Source: Neobacillus novalis NBRC 102450 (GTDB lineage: Bacteria > Bacillota > Bacilli > Bacillales > Cytobacillaceae). Taken from it: a stretch of DNA of 64,000 nucleotides. Positions 47,284 through 56,414 of this stretch are shown here, piece by piece. The stretch lies in contig NZ_BCVP01000004.1 of assembly GCF_001591805.1 (NCBI RefSeq), forward strand, positions 1-64,000. The letters are read 5' to 3'. Below the pieces are notes generated by a model. It was not told the origin of the DNA. It was given only the letters and a program-made list of their open reading frames with translations, and searched no databases. Numbering within the stretch: position 1 is the first letter of the stretch; every line of letters begins with the position of its first letter. The position numbers and the translations under genes are program-made.

Positions 47284-48156
47284 ATGAGCAGTAATCAAAA
47301 TAATCAAAAGCCGACCTTTCCACCCCAGCATCAGAACACGCAGCCAGGACTAGAAAGTGAAATGGAACCTAGGCCAACCTCTGTTGATGCCAATTATCAA
47401 GCTGGCGGAAAATTAGCAGGCAAAACGGCCATCATCACAGGAGCAGACAGTGGTATTGGAAAATCTGTCGCTATTTATTTTGCTAAAGAAGGCGCAGATA
47501 TCGTAATTGTCTACTTAGAAGAACATCAGGATGCGGAAGAGACAAAGCAGCTCATTGAAGCGGAGGGCCGAAAATGCCTGCTAATTGCTGGCGATATTGG
47601 CAATGAAGAATTTTGTAAAGAGATTGTTAATAATACAATTACTGAATTTGGCAAGCTTGACATTCTTGTAAACAATGCCGCTGAACAGCATCCACAGCCA
47701 AGCCTGCTGAATATTACATCTGCTCAGCTCGAAAAAACATTCCGGACAAATATTTTTTCCTATTTTTATATGACAAAAATGGCCCTTCCCTATTTAAAGA
47801 AAGGTGCATCAATCATAAACACTGCTTCCATCACTGCCTATGAAGGTAATGAACAATTATTGGATTACTCTGCGACTAAAGGAGCAATTGTCTCCTTTAC
47901 CCGCTCGCTTTCAAAATCATTGGCACCACAAGGAATCAGAGTAAATGGTGTTGCTCCAGGGCCAATTTGGACGCCGCTGATCCCATCGACATTTACCGCT
48001 GACCAAGTAGCGACATTTGGTTCAACCACTGCGATGGGAAGAGCCGGACAGCCATCCGAGCTCGCACCAAGCTATGTTTTCCTGGCATCAGATGATTCTT
48101 CCTTTGTCAGTGGTCAAATGATCCACGTCAATGGCGGGACAATCGTAAATGGGTAA
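47284..48156 (+). CDS. Short-chain dehydrogenase/reductase (stress-type, YhdF/YhxC-like)
   Basis: 290 aa. Gln/Pro-rich N-terminal extension (~40 residues), then classical SDR: cofactor motif TGADSGIGK near 53-61, NNAA near 132, catalytic Ser near 180 and Y-S-A-T-K near 195. Close to the 'glucose/ribitol dehydrogenase-like' general stress oxidoreductases of bacilli. Substrate unknown. No SigB promoter seen directly upstream. Confidence 0.9.
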   Translation: MSSNQNNQKPTFPPQHQNTQPGLESEMEPRPTSVDANYQAGGKLAGKTAIITGADSGIGKSVAIYFAKEGADIVIVYLEEHQDAEETKQLIEAEGRKCLLIAGDIGNEEFCKEIVNNTITEFGKLDILVNNAAEQHPQPSLLNITSAQLEKTFRTNIFSYFYMTKMALPYLKKGASIINTASITAYEGNEQLLDYSATKGAIVSFTRSLSKSLAPQGIRVNGVAPGPIWTPLIPSTFTADQVATFGSTTAMGRAGQPSELAPSYVFLASDDSSFVSGQMIHVNGGTIVNG

Positions 48157-48194
48157 AAAAACGCACCGGCGGGTTCTCCGCCGATGCGTTTTAT
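48155..48194. terminator. Bidirectional terminator (SDR / GH13-like gene)
   Basis: aaaaaacgcaccggcgg/ccgccgatgcgtttt GC-rich stem between convergent genes. Confidence 0.85.
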
Positions 48195-49714
48195 TCTATT
48201 TTTTTATTTTTTCTCCTTTTGATGATAAAGAACAGGAAGATAAAGACTAATATATAGACAAAAATTAACGACGCAATAAGTGTGATATTAATGCCGCTTT
48301 TTTCTGTTTGGACATATATTTCAGAATTATCGCGATCGATTATCAGAATATATTGATTACCATGACTGCGGACAATGTCCCCGTCGAGTAAGCCGCGGAG
48401 CTCTTTGCCTTCCGCTAACTGCTCAGCTGTTAAGATGACCTTCTGCGATTTGCTCGTATTGTTTATCGCAATAACCGATGTTTCACCTTGATAGACTCTT
48501 TTATAAACCACCATTCCTTGCTTGTCATAAAGGATTTCCATCGTTCCTCTTGTCAAAGATGGCAGCTGATTTCTTAATCCGCCAATCTTGGTAATATAAT
48601 CAATTAGTTCTTTCTCTGTCCGGAAATTCATTTGCTGGCGGTTATCGGGAATTTCTCCCCCGCTTAAGGCGATTTCAGTCCCATAATAAACAATAGGAAT
48701 TCCTGGGGTGGTATAAAGATAGGTCAAAGCCGTTTTCCAGCGAGAGCCAGGGAATTGCCTCTTTTCTACAATATCATTTGTAAATCTTACAGAATATTCA
48801 TCATCCATAAAATTTGGTCTCAAAAAGGAGGGCTGACTGTCAACAACATTTGGATAAAGGTTACTGAAGGATTGATCCGTTGTTGCCAGCGTTTTTCTCA
48901 ATTGGGCATTGTAATTGTAATCAAATAGGCTGTCTATTCCTGCTGTTTCATATTGTTTCAAGCCAGTGGAAGTATTTTTTGACATTATGCCTAACAGAAA
49001 AAAATCCTTCTTCTCTTTCTTCACTTCCTTTGAAAAATCATTCCAAAAGCTTAGTGGAACATTGTTTACCTCTGGTAGACTATACCCATCGACGTCTGTT
49101 TTCTTAATCCACCATTTTGCCGCATCAATTAAGTATTTTTTCACCTCAGGATTATCCTGATTAAGGTCAGGCAAACCATCGACCCAGCCATTTTCCAGCT
49201 CCTGTTGATTATTCCAATCATTGATTTCCTGTTTTTCATGAAACCAGCCCTGCTTGCTGGCATCACTTACCCACGGATGACTGGCTGCTACGTTGTTTGT
49301 GACAAAATCGATTATAACCTTCATTTTCCGTTTATGTGCTTCTTTTACAAGCTCTTGGAAGGTCTTAATCGTACCAAAATGCTCGTCCGTTTTGTAAAAG
49401 TCCTCCACCCAATAGCCATGGTAGCCATTCTTGGCATTGTCGAAGATAGGAGTCAGGCGAATCGAAGTGAATCCCATATCATGTATGTAATCTAATCTTT
49501 CAATAATTCCTCGAAAATCACCCCCGTTAAAGCTTAGCAGATCCTGTGCATTAACATCGGTGTCATTTTTTATATCGCCATTGTTGAAACGATCAATCAT
49601 AATAGAATAAACAGATTCATCCTGCCATAGGCTGCCTTCTTTTTTTACTGCAGCATGTGCAGGAGTGGATGAGAATAGTAATAATGCGAACAAAAAGAGT
49701 GTCATTTTTTTCAT
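48191..49714 (-). CDS. Membrane-anchored GH13 alpha-amylase-like protein with lost catalytic residues
   Basis: 507 aa. Signal peptide (to ~21, AHA-A), GH13 barrel, a small C-terminal beta domain, then a single membrane helix near 483-500 with a basic tail (KRRKNKK). Substrate-entry features (GFTSIRLTPI, YHGYWVEDFY, HFGT) are typical amylase. The catalytic regions are not: region I DFVTNN has Asn for His (N141); region II DGYSLPEV has Ser for Arg and Pro214 for the Asp nucleophile; region III LLGIM has Ile243 for the acid/base Glu; region IV FTNDIV has Ile315-Val316 for His-Asp. So ordinary GH13 hydrolysis is unlikely. A GH13 group with an aberrant triad (BmaN1 of B. megaterium) is known; this may be a relative. 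Confidence 0.88.
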   Translation of the reverse strand: MKKMTLFLFALLLFSSTPAHAAVKKEGSLWQDESVYSIMIDRFNNGDIKNDTDVNAQDLLSFNGGDFRGIIERLDYIHDMGFTSIRLTPIFDNAKNGYHGYWVEDFYKTDEHFGTIKTFQELVKEAHKRKMKVIIDFVTNNVAASHPWVSDASKQGWFHEKQEINDWNNQQELENGWVDGLPDLNQDNPEVKKYLIDAAKWWIKKTDVDGYSLPEVNNVPLSFWNDFSKEVKKEKKDFFLLGIMSKNTSTGLKQYETAGIDSLFDYNYNAQLRKTLATTDQSFSNLYPNVVDSQPSFLRPNFMDDEYSVRFTNDIVEKRQFPGSRWKTALTYLYTTPGIPIVYYGTEIALSGGEIPDNRQQMNFRTEKELIDYITKIGGLRNQLPSLTRGTMEILYDKQGMVVYKRVYQGETSVIAINNTSKSQKVILTAEQLAEGKELRGLLDGDIVRSHGNQYILIIDRDNSEIYVQTEKSGINITLIASLIFVYILVFIFLFFIIKRRKNKKIE

Positions 49715-49838
49715 TTAATTTCCTCCTCTAAAAAAGGAAGAAGGCGGCCCCTCTTCCCTACACTCATTTTAAGCTAATAAAGATTTTATTCCAAATTTAA
49801 TCCACCATTTCAGGCGTTTTTTGTAGAATAATGACCAA

Positions 49839-51686
49839 TTAATTCACTATGTTAATATTGTAATCTTTGAACCATGTGTGTAACTGCACAAGGTAGGCCA
49901 ATAATTGCGGCCCAGTCATCAGCTGTCCAAACCAAGGCTCTTGAAAGGAACTCCCTCCGGACTCGACAATCCTTTCTAGCTGCTGCCTATCGAAGAATTC
50001 ATGTAAGGCTGAAGTCTTATCTTGCAAAATCTCCACCATCCATTTTTGGATTGTCATAACATACTCCGGGTTATGTGTTTTGGGATAAGGACTCTTCTTC
50101 CGGTAAAGAACTTCCTCCGGGAGGATCCCCTCAAAGGCTTTACGAAGGATTCCTTTTTCCCTCCCTTGATACATTTTCAGCTCCCAGGGGATATTCCAAA
50201 CATACTCGACAAGACGGTGATCCGCAAAAGGTACTCTGACCTCCAGGCTAGCCCCCATACTCATTCGATCTTTTCGATCAAGCAGAGTCGTCATAAACCA
50301 AATCATATTAATGTAGAATAATTCTCTGCGTTTTGATTCTTCTGCACTTTCCCCTTCTAATCTAGGAGTTTCAGCCACTGCCTGGCGATACTGTTCCAGG
50401 CAATATTCATTCAACATCAATCTTTCCTGCCAATGCAGCTTCAACAAATTATGCCGTTCTGTAACAGAGCGCATCCAGGGAAATCCCGGCCGCTCCAAGT
50501 CGGTCTTGCGATGGAACCATGGGTAGCCTCCGAAAATTTCATCGGCACATTCTCCTGACAGGCTGACAACAAAATCCTTTTTTATCTCCCGGCAAAACCA
50601 GAGCAGCGAGGAATCCACGTCCGCCATACCCGGAAGATCCCTAACATGTGTGGCTTCTAACAAATCGTTTACTAATTGTTGCTGTGAAATAGTTTTGTTA
50701 AAGTGCTTAGTACCAAATTTATCCCTTACCATTTGAATGAATTTCCCGTCTGCATCCGGCTGGAATTCATTCGCAGTAAAATAGTGGTCATTTCCTTCAT
50801 AATCAATCGAATACGTATGGAGCTGCCCTTTATTTTCTTTAGAGAAGCCTTTAGCAGCAATGGCTGTGATGATACTTGAATCAAGTCCGCCTGATAAGAA
50901 GGTGCATAACGGTACATCAGAAACGAGCTGCCTTGTAATCGCATCGCTTACTAAAAAACGGACCTTTTCTGCGGTTTCCTCAACATTGTCCTTGTGTTGC
51001 TCACTTTTTACATTCCAATAGCGCCAAATCTTCAGACCATTTCTTGAAAATGTTAGCGCATGGGCAGGTCTAAGTTCTTTTATTCCTTTAAAGACCCCTG
51101 AACCAGGCGGGCGGGATGGTCCTGCTCCAAAAATTTCGGCTAGCCCCTCATGATTGATCTCGGTTTTTATTTCAGGATGGGCAAGGATTGCCTTGAGTTC
51201 CGATGCAAAGATAAGTCCTTGTTTGTGTTCTTTGAAAAATAACGGTTTTACCCCGAGACGGTCTCGTCCAATAAAGAGTTGTTCTCTCTTACTATCCCAA
51301 ATTGCAAAGGCATAGATGCCATTTAAATAATTTACACATTCTTCCGCCCATTCTATATAGGCGGATAACAATACTTCAGTATCAGAATGACCTTTAAAAG
51401 AATATCCTTTAGTAAGGAGAATTTTGCGGATATCTTCCGTGTTATATAATTCCCCGTTGTAGCAAATTGTGTAATGATAACCCATTTTTTGCTTGGACAT
51501 TGGCTGCCTTCCCCCTGCTGGGTCGACAACAATTAATCTTTTATGCCCAAAACCTACATGTGTATCTGTCCAGATGTTCGTTTCATCGGGGCCTCTCTTT
51601 GCCAGCGTTTCGGCCATTTTCGTAAGGGGTTCAGTTTCTTTGCTAATTATTTTCTTAAAATCAATCCATCCAGATATTCCACACAT
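49839..51686 (-). CDS. asnO: Asparagine synthase (glutamine-hydrolysing) AsnO
   Basis: 615 aa, matching B. subtilis AsnO (614 aa, needed for sporulation). Class II glutaminase with Cys2 (MCGISGW) and YNGELYNTEDIR; C-terminal synthetase with PP-loop SGGLDSSIITA near 258. Catalyses ATP-dependent Asp + Gln to Asn + Glu. Monocistronic by spacing. Located near yisL/yisK as in B. subtilis. Confidence 0.92.
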   Translation of the reverse strand: MCGISGWIDFKKIISKETEPLTKMAETLAKRGPDETNIWTDTHVGFGHKRLIVVDPAGGRQPMSKQKMGYHYTICYNGELYNTEDIRKILLTKGYSFKGHSDTEVLLSAYIEWAEECVNYLNGIYAFAIWDSKREQLFIGRDRLGVKPLFFKEHKQGLIFASELKAILAHPEIKTEINHEGLAEIFGAGPSRPPGSGVFKGIKELRPAHALTFSRNGLKIWRYWNVKSEQHKDNVEETAEKVRFLVSDAITRQLVSDVPLCTFLSGGLDSSIITAIAAKGFSKENKGQLHTYSIDYEGNDHYFTANEFQPDADGKFIQMVRDKFGTKHFNKTISQQQLVNDLLEATHVRDLPGMADVDSSLLWFCREIKKDFVVSLSGECADEIFGGYPWFHRKTDLERPGFPWMRSVTERHNLLKLHWQERLMLNEYCLEQYRQAVAETPRLEGESAEESKRRELFYINMIWFMTTLLDRKDRMSMGASLEVRVPFADHRLVEYVWNIPWELKMYQGREKGILRKAFEGILPEEVLYRKKSPYPKTHNPEYVMTIQKWMVEILQDKTSALHEFFDRQQLERIVESGGSSFQEPWFGQLMTGPQLLAYLVQLHTWFKDYNINIVN

Positions 51687-51912
51687 GTACTAGTCTCCTT
51701 CCTTAACCACTACTAGACATTTAATACATGGTCTATTGTATTCAGCCCATGATATTTGGTTAATTGTCCAGAAATAGGAAATTCGGATTTGCGTTAAGCA
51801 AATTTTTTCACTATCGGGAGTATTATCCATACTCTTTTAAAATAATCAGGTTATAAAATTTCAGGAAGATGTCTAAAAAGGAATATGTAAGCATCTGGCA
51901 CGGAGGTTAACA

Positions 51913-52476
51913 ATGAATCGACAACAACGAATCCATCTATTCGATATTCAAAAGCGAGCCTATACCGAAGGAACTGTTGAACAAATTAACGATCAATGGA
52001 TATTTTTTGATGAGGAGTCTGAAGAAGCTGCCATGTTAGAAGATTATCTGCAGCAGGAGATTGAAATCTTTCGGATGAATCGCTGGAAAAAGGGGATATT
52101 GTTTGAATCAGGTAAAGTCCGCATCGGGAATGAAGTAATCATGCTCCGTGACCATGATTTAGTGCGGATTAAGAAACATTTAATCTACTCGCTCGAAAGA
52201 TTGTTAGACGGGATAAATGATGATGCGTTTTTCCAGTTCATAACCACATTAAACTCATTAAACTTCTCCATTTTCGATTGCATTTATTGTTACAACCATT
52301 TATCGTTTTTAGCAGATGAACAGCGAAAAGATGGTGTGAACTTTATGGTGTTCGATAACCAGGAGCAAATTTGTAACGTTCAGCATCATTTTTGCTACTT
52401 TGAAAAGATTAATGACCGGTTCGAATTCACCTTAAACACTGGAAAGAGATTAATAATCGAAAAAATGATTTCATAA
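51913..52476 (+). CDS. Conserved bacillar protein, DUF2777-like
   Basis: 187 aa, RBS GGAGG 7 nt before ATG. N-terminal part like a small beta-barrel (GTVEQINDQWIFFDEES...), C-terminal half with QFITTLNSLNFSIFDCIYCYNHLSFL and CNVQHHF. Several Cys/His (C-x2-C, QHH) could bind metal. I associate it with DUF2777, tentatively; function unknown. Confidence 0.68.
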   Translation: MNRQQRIHLFDIQKRAYTEGTVEQINDQWIFFDEESEEAAMLEDYLQQEIEIFRMNRWKKGILFESGKVRIGNEVIMLRDHDLVRIKKHLIYSLERLLDGINDDAFFQFITTLNSLNFSIFDCIYCYNHLSFLADEQRKDGVNFMVFDNQEQICNVQHHFCYFEKINDRFEFTLNTGKRLIIEKMIS

Positions 52477-52482
52477 AGAAAA

Positions 52483-52567
52483 CTCGCCGACTGGCGAGCC
52501 CGTTAGGGCGAAGACAGAGGCGTAGTTGCACTTATGCCTGATTGGAAAGTTATACTTTCCAATCGGC
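52483..52567. repeat. Multi-hairpin repeat element in a 3' region
   Basis: Four successive stems: CTCGCC/GGCGAG (52483-52498), GCCC/GGGC (52498-52509), GGCGTA/TATGCC (52519-52538) and GATTGGAAAGT/ACTTTCCAATC (52540-52564); the ends GCCGA and TCGGC can also pair. It starts 6 nt after a stop codon. Similar 'gaagacagaggcgtagttgcacttatgcc' sequence recurs in bacilli as far as I recall. Confidence 0.6.
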
Positions 52568-52570
52568 TAA

Positions 52571-52603
52571 AGAAAAGGCGTGGAAAATCCATGCCTTTTC
52601 TTC
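52571..52603. terminator. Bidirectional terminator (DUF2777-like / moeB)
   Basis: agaaaaggcgtgga/tccatgccttttctt stem, A/T-rich flanks. Confidence 0.8.
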
Positions 52604-52618
52604 ATTTACAGGATTAGT

Positions 52619-53650
52619 TTAATTCCCTATATATTTCGCATAGAGCATTTTTGCTTTAACGATATCATTTGTTCCATGGATGAGGACGCGGGCATCCTTA
52701 AATACGACAATTGAAATATCTGCTTCAGGGTAAAAACGCAATAGAAATTCATTCCCTGATACTTTTCCACTCACCTTTAGATACTCAGCCAATTTTTTTA
52801 AATCAAGCTCGCGTTTATTCCTTGGATTGATTTGAACGGTATTGCGGCCACATAGCGTTGTATAGGCCACCTGAAGATTAGAAGACCGGTCTAGAAAATC
52901 AAATTGGCCTTGAGCACATGCTGGACAATTCGGATTCCTCCCCTTAGAAATATCCATTTGCATCGTGGTAACATCCCAAATATCAATTTGTTCTAGGTTA
53001 GGAGTGGTATCTGTAGCGACCAATAATTTAATCGTTTCCATTGCTTGATAGGAGCCGATAATATCCGTTAACGGTGATAGGACACCAACCGTATCACATG
53101 TTTCACCCGTTCCGGACGGCACATGTGGAAACAGACAGCGATAGCATGGAGTAATCCCTGGTTTTATTACGGCAAACATTCCTCTGGAACTTACCGCAGC
53201 ACCATGTACCCACGGGGTTCCGGTTTTAATAGCGACATCATTAATTAAGAACCGGGTCATGAAATTATCCGTGCCATCGACAATGACTTCAAATCCGCTT
53301 AATAATTCTTCAGCATTATCGAGGTTTAAGTCTGCAATCACTGCCTCTACAGTTATGGTGGAATTAATTTTATTTAGTCTTTTTTGGGCGGCAATTGCCT
53401 TAGGAAGATTTAATCTGGCATCTTCTTCATCAAAAAGCGTTTGCCGCTGCAGATTGGATAACTCCACTAAATCGCGATCAATCAACCTTATATGCCCAAC
53501 ACCGGAACGAACAAGATGGTTAGCAATCACGGTGCCAAGTGCTCCTGCTCCAACAATAGCAACTCTGCTTGTCAGCAATTTACGCTGTCCCTCTTCCCCA
53601 ATCGCCCGAAAAAGGATTTGTCTTGAATAACGTTCTAAATCATCCATCAA
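52619..53650 (-). CDS. moeB: MoeB/ThiF family adenylyltransferase
   Basis: 343 aa E1-like enzyme that adenylates the C-terminal Gly-Gly of a sulfur-carrier protein (MoaD). Nucleotide loop GAGALGTVIANHLVRSG near 34-50, RQ in LSNLQRQTLFDE, acceptor Asp in DGTDNFMTRF near 128. Zinc cysteines PCYRC and NCPAC. A C-terminal ubiquitin-like/extra region of ~80 residues follows. Divergent from the aldehyde oxidoreductase gene and ~2.4 kb from moaD, its likely partner. Confidence 0.9.
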   Translation of the reverse strand: MMDDLERYSRQILFRAIGEEGQRKLLTSRVAIVGAGALGTVIANHLVRSGVGHIRLIDRDLVELSNLQRQTLFDEEDARLNLPKAIAAQKRLNKINSTITVEAVIADLNLDNAEELLSGFEVIVDGTDNFMTRFLINDVAIKTGTPWVHGAAVSSRGMFAVIKPGITPCYRCLFPHVPSGTGETCDTVGVLSPLTDIIGSYQAMETIKLLVATDTTPNLEQIDIWDVTTMQMDISKGRNPNCPACAQGQFDFLDRSSNLQVAYTTLCGRNTVQINPRNKRELDLKKLAEYLKVSGKVSGNEFLLRFYPEADISIVVFKDARVLIHGTNDIVKAKMLYAKYIGN

Positions 53651-53862
53651 TTATTCCTCTTTTCCAAAAGACTTTAAATAACTCCTACATCCAAACATGC
53701 TTAATACTATAATCATATCAAATTATCTTTCTTTACATAATTTTTAATTTTAATAATATTCTAAAAAGTGTATAATAAATATTGGGTTTATAGATAATTT
53801 TTGGCGAAATCTCTTAGCTATTTGATAAGAGATTAATATAATTTGAAAGTGAGGGAAAAACT

Positions 53863-55692
53863 TTGAATCTAGGCGGGTTTAAAAACAAAGAAGTGCTAGT
53901 TGATTTAACGGAAGGGACCGTTGGATACAGGTCCATCAACGAAGAGGATGCAATAAAGTATATTGGCGGCCGGGGACTTGGGGTCAAATATGTATTAGAT
54001 AACGGTCCTGAAGTCGAGCCATTGTCGGCAGAGAACGCTCTATGTATCATGACAGGCCCTGTAACCGGTTCACGTTCATCGATGAGCGGACGCCTTTGTG
54101 TGGTTACAAAATCGCCGCTAACGGGTACTGTTACTGATTCCCATATCGGCGGCTGGACAGCTGCACGTTTGAAATGGGCTGGTATCGATAATATTATTTT
54201 CACCGGAAAAAGCGACAAGCCAGTTTACCTTTATATTGAAGATGGGAAAGCAGAAATCCGTGATGCCTCGGACTATTGGGGAACTAGTACCAGAGCATTT
54301 ATTAAGGCAATGAAAGACCAATATGGTGAGTCAGACCTTAGTGTCATGACCATTGGTCAAGCAGGTGAAAATACCGTTCGCTTTGCCTCCTTTATTAATG
54401 AACATGACCGGGCAGCAGGCCGCGGCGGTACAGCTGCTGTTGCCGGCTATAAAAAATTGAAGGCCATTGTGATCAAGGCGGCCCAAAAAGGCAATATGCC
54501 GGTGCCTAAGTTAGATGGTGAATATAAGGAAGCCAACAAAAAAGCGGTTAAAGCGATTCTTGACGGCGGCTTAACGGCGCCGAATAAAGGTGGACTATCT
54601 GTTTATGGTACAAACGTGTTAACCAACCTAATTAATGAAGTCGGAGCACTGCCAACGAAAAACTCACAGCTTACTCACTGGGATGAGGCAGAAAAGCACA
54701 GCGGTGAATATGTTAACACCCATTTACGAGTAGCTAACAACACCTGCCATGCCTGCCCGGTTGGCTGTAAAATTGAGGTTGAAGTAAAAGATGGTAAATA
54801 TAAGACACGTGTCGAAAGTATTGAGTTTGAGTCTGCCTGGTCGCTCGGTTCCAACTGTCTATTAAGTGATGCGGAAGCAATTTCTTATATGATTGACCGC
54901 TGCAATGAATATGGTCTTGATACGATTGAGCTGGGGCACGCCTTCTCTGTAACGATGGAGGCTTTTGAAAAAGGGATCATTTCAGAAGAGCTAGTCTGGG
55001 GTGACGCCGACTCCATGATTGAATTAACTAGAAAGATTGCTTTCCGCGAAGGCTTTGGCGGCGTTCTTGCTGAAGGTCCTGCCAGAGCAACTGCACTATG
55101 GGGGGCTCCTGAATTATCGATGTCCGTTAAAGGTCAATCTATTCCAGCTTACGACCCACGCGGAATCCAAGGTATTGGCCTTGGTTATGCAACAAGTAAT
55201 CGCGGCGCCTGCCACCTGCGCGGCTATACCGTAGCCAGTGAAATTGCTGGTATTCCGGAACCAACTGACCGCCTGCAGCCAGAGGGTAAGGGCGAATTAT
55301 TAAAAGTATTCCAAGATATGTTAGCATTCTCAGATTCTATGAATATTTGTAAGTTCTCTTCTTTCTCTGAAAACGCTGAGCATTATGCCGAGCAATATAG
55401 TGCGATGACTGGCGTCCAATTGACAGCGGATGACGTGATGAAAGCTGGGGAAAGAATTTATAATCTTGAGCGATACTATAATAACCTTGCAGGCTTTAAT
55501 CAGCGTGATGATGACTTCCTCCCCAAACGTTTCACTGAAGAACCTGCTTCTGGAAACAGTGCCGGGGCTGTCAGCCGAATGGATATCATGCTTGAAGAAT
55601 ACTATCAAGTCCGCGGCTGGAAAGACGGACTGGTTCCTGAAGAAAAGCTTCGTGAACTAGGTATAATTGACCCTGAAAATCAATTAGCATAA
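53863..55692 (+). CDS. Aldehyde:ferredoxin oxidoreductase (tungsten/molybdenum pyranopterin enzyme)
   Basis: Oxidises aldehydes to carboxylic acids with ferredoxin as electron partner, using a bis-pyranopterin tungsten or molybdenum site and a [4Fe-4S] cluster. 609 aa, normal for AOR. Pterin-binding N-terminal region GGRGLGVKYVLDNGP near 35-50; cluster motif CHACPVGC near 297 with a late Cys in MNICKF; DPRGIQGIGLGYATSNRGACHL near 430. TTG start with GTGAGGG upstream. No Fnr box was seen in front of it. Native metal is not decidable from sequence. Confidence 0.93.
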   Translation: MNLGGFKNKEVLVDLTEGTVGYRSINEEDAIKYIGGRGLGVKYVLDNGPEVEPLSAENALCIMTGPVTGSRSSMSGRLCVVTKSPLTGTVTDSHIGGWTAARLKWAGIDNIIFTGKSDKPVYLYIEDGKAEIRDASDYWGTSTRAFIKAMKDQYGESDLSVMTIGQAGENTVRFASFINEHDRAAGRGGTAAVAGYKKLKAIVIKAAQKGNMPVPKLDGEYKEANKKAVKAILDGGLTAPNKGGLSVYGTNVLTNLINEVGALPTKNSQLTHWDEAEKHSGEYVNTHLRVANNTCHACPVGCKIEVEVKDGKYKTRVESIEFESAWSLGSNCLLSDAEAISYMIDRCNEYGLDTIELGHAFSVTMEAFEKGIISEELVWGDADSMIELTRKIAFREGFGGVLAEGPARATALWGAPELSMSVKGQSIPAYDPRGIQGIGLGYATSNRGACHLRGYTVASEIAGIPEPTDRLQPEGKGELLKVFQDMLAFSDSMNICKFSSFSENAEHYAEQYSAMTGVQLTADDVMKAGERIYNLERYYNNLAGFNQRDDDFLPKRFTEEPASGNSAGAVSRMDIMLEEYYQVRGWKDGLVPEEKLRELGIIDPENQLA

Positions 55693-55731
55693 AAAAGGCT
55701 CCTGCGTTATTTATTTCGCAGGAGCCTTTTA
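55693..55731. terminator. Bidirectional terminator (oxidoreductase / 90-aa gene)
   Basis: aaaaggctcctgcg/cgcaggagcctttt, 14-bp perfect stem; contains the stop codon of the minus-strand gene. Confidence 0.88.
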
Positions 55732-56001
55732 ACCGCCTATTCTGGTTGTTTTGTACCGATATTGTTTGATGAGTTCTAACATTGCAGCTTCATTCTCCGC
55801 TTCAAAACGGACTTGTACTGCATTAACTTTAAAACTTGTAGTAAATGCTATTTCCTTTTCGGATAAGATCTTTCCGCTCCAGCCATCCCCTGCAAAGACG
55901 TACGGGTAGCTGTCCGATATCGGTACAGCTCCGAGTTCTTCAAAATACATACCGAGGTGTTCCCGGTTAATGCCGCGAAACTCTAAATCTCTTATTATCA
56001 C
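55729..56001 (-). CDS. 90-aa Gly-Gly-ending partner of moaD, unknown function
   Basis: Starts GTG one base after the moaD TGA and runs 90 codons. Begins MIIRDLEFRGINREHLGMYF and ends YRYKTTRIGG. The open frame extends further upstream only inside moaD, so the GTG is inferred from operon geometry. Mixed alpha/beta, no membrane helix. The C-terminal Gly-Gly mimics sulfur-carrier tails. A MoaD-related Thermus protein has a MoaD domain followed by an uncharacterised domain (DUF1952); this could be its separate equivalent, but that is from memory. Confidence 0.72.
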   Translation of the reverse strand: MIIRDLEFRGINREHLGMYFEELGAVPISDSYPYVFAGDGWSGKILSEKEIAFTTSFKVNAVQVRFEAENEAAMLELIKQYRYKTTRIGG

Positions 56002-56002
56002 A

Positions 56003-56275
56003 TCAGCCGCCTGCAACCGGAGGGAAAAGCGCAAACTGATCCGTTTCCTCGACCTTAGTCTGAAGGTTGTCAAGATGGATAATATTCCTCCCATTAACGT
56101 ACACATGGACAAATGGAAGCAGCTCTTTTTCTGCTGTAAAAATTTCATCCTTTAAATCAGGGAACATAACAACCATTTTATCAAGCACATCGATAACCCG
56201 GTCCCCATCTGGCTGCACCTCTACTGTTACCCCGCCGCAAATTTGCCGAAGATTTGCAAACACCTTTACGAGCAT
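56003..56275 (-). CDS. moaD: MoaD-type sulfur carrier protein
   Basis: 90 aa ubiquitin-fold protein that carries the sulfur for molybdopterin as a C-terminal thiocarboxylate. Begins MLVKVFANLRQICGG and ends FALFPPVAGG, the essential diglycine tail. The start at 56275 has GGAGAGG upstream; the ATG at 56332 gives an unneeded extension. Its place opposite aor suggests a MoaD dedicated to the aldehyde oxidoreductase; moeB lies on the other side of aor. Confidence 0.9.
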   Translation of the reverse strand: MLVKVFANLRQICGGVTVEVQPDGDRVIDVLDKMVVMFPDLKDEIFTAEKELLPFVHVYVNGRNIIHLDNLQTKVEETDQFALFPPVAGG

Positions 56276-56352
56276 ATGGATCCTCTCCTTTCTACTACTA
56301 CCAATTTTAAAACCAAAGACCAATGTTGTCACCCTTGATTATCGTCTTCCGC

Positions 56353-56395
56353 AAAATAAAAAGGCTGACGAGGATTAAATTCTCAGCAGCCTTGG
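56353..56395 (-). terminator. Terminator of yisL
   Basis: aaggctgacgag pairs with ctcagcagcctt (two mismatches), T-rich tail on the minus strand. Confidence 0.6.
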
Positions 56396-56414
56396 TTTAA
56401 TATCATTATAGGTA

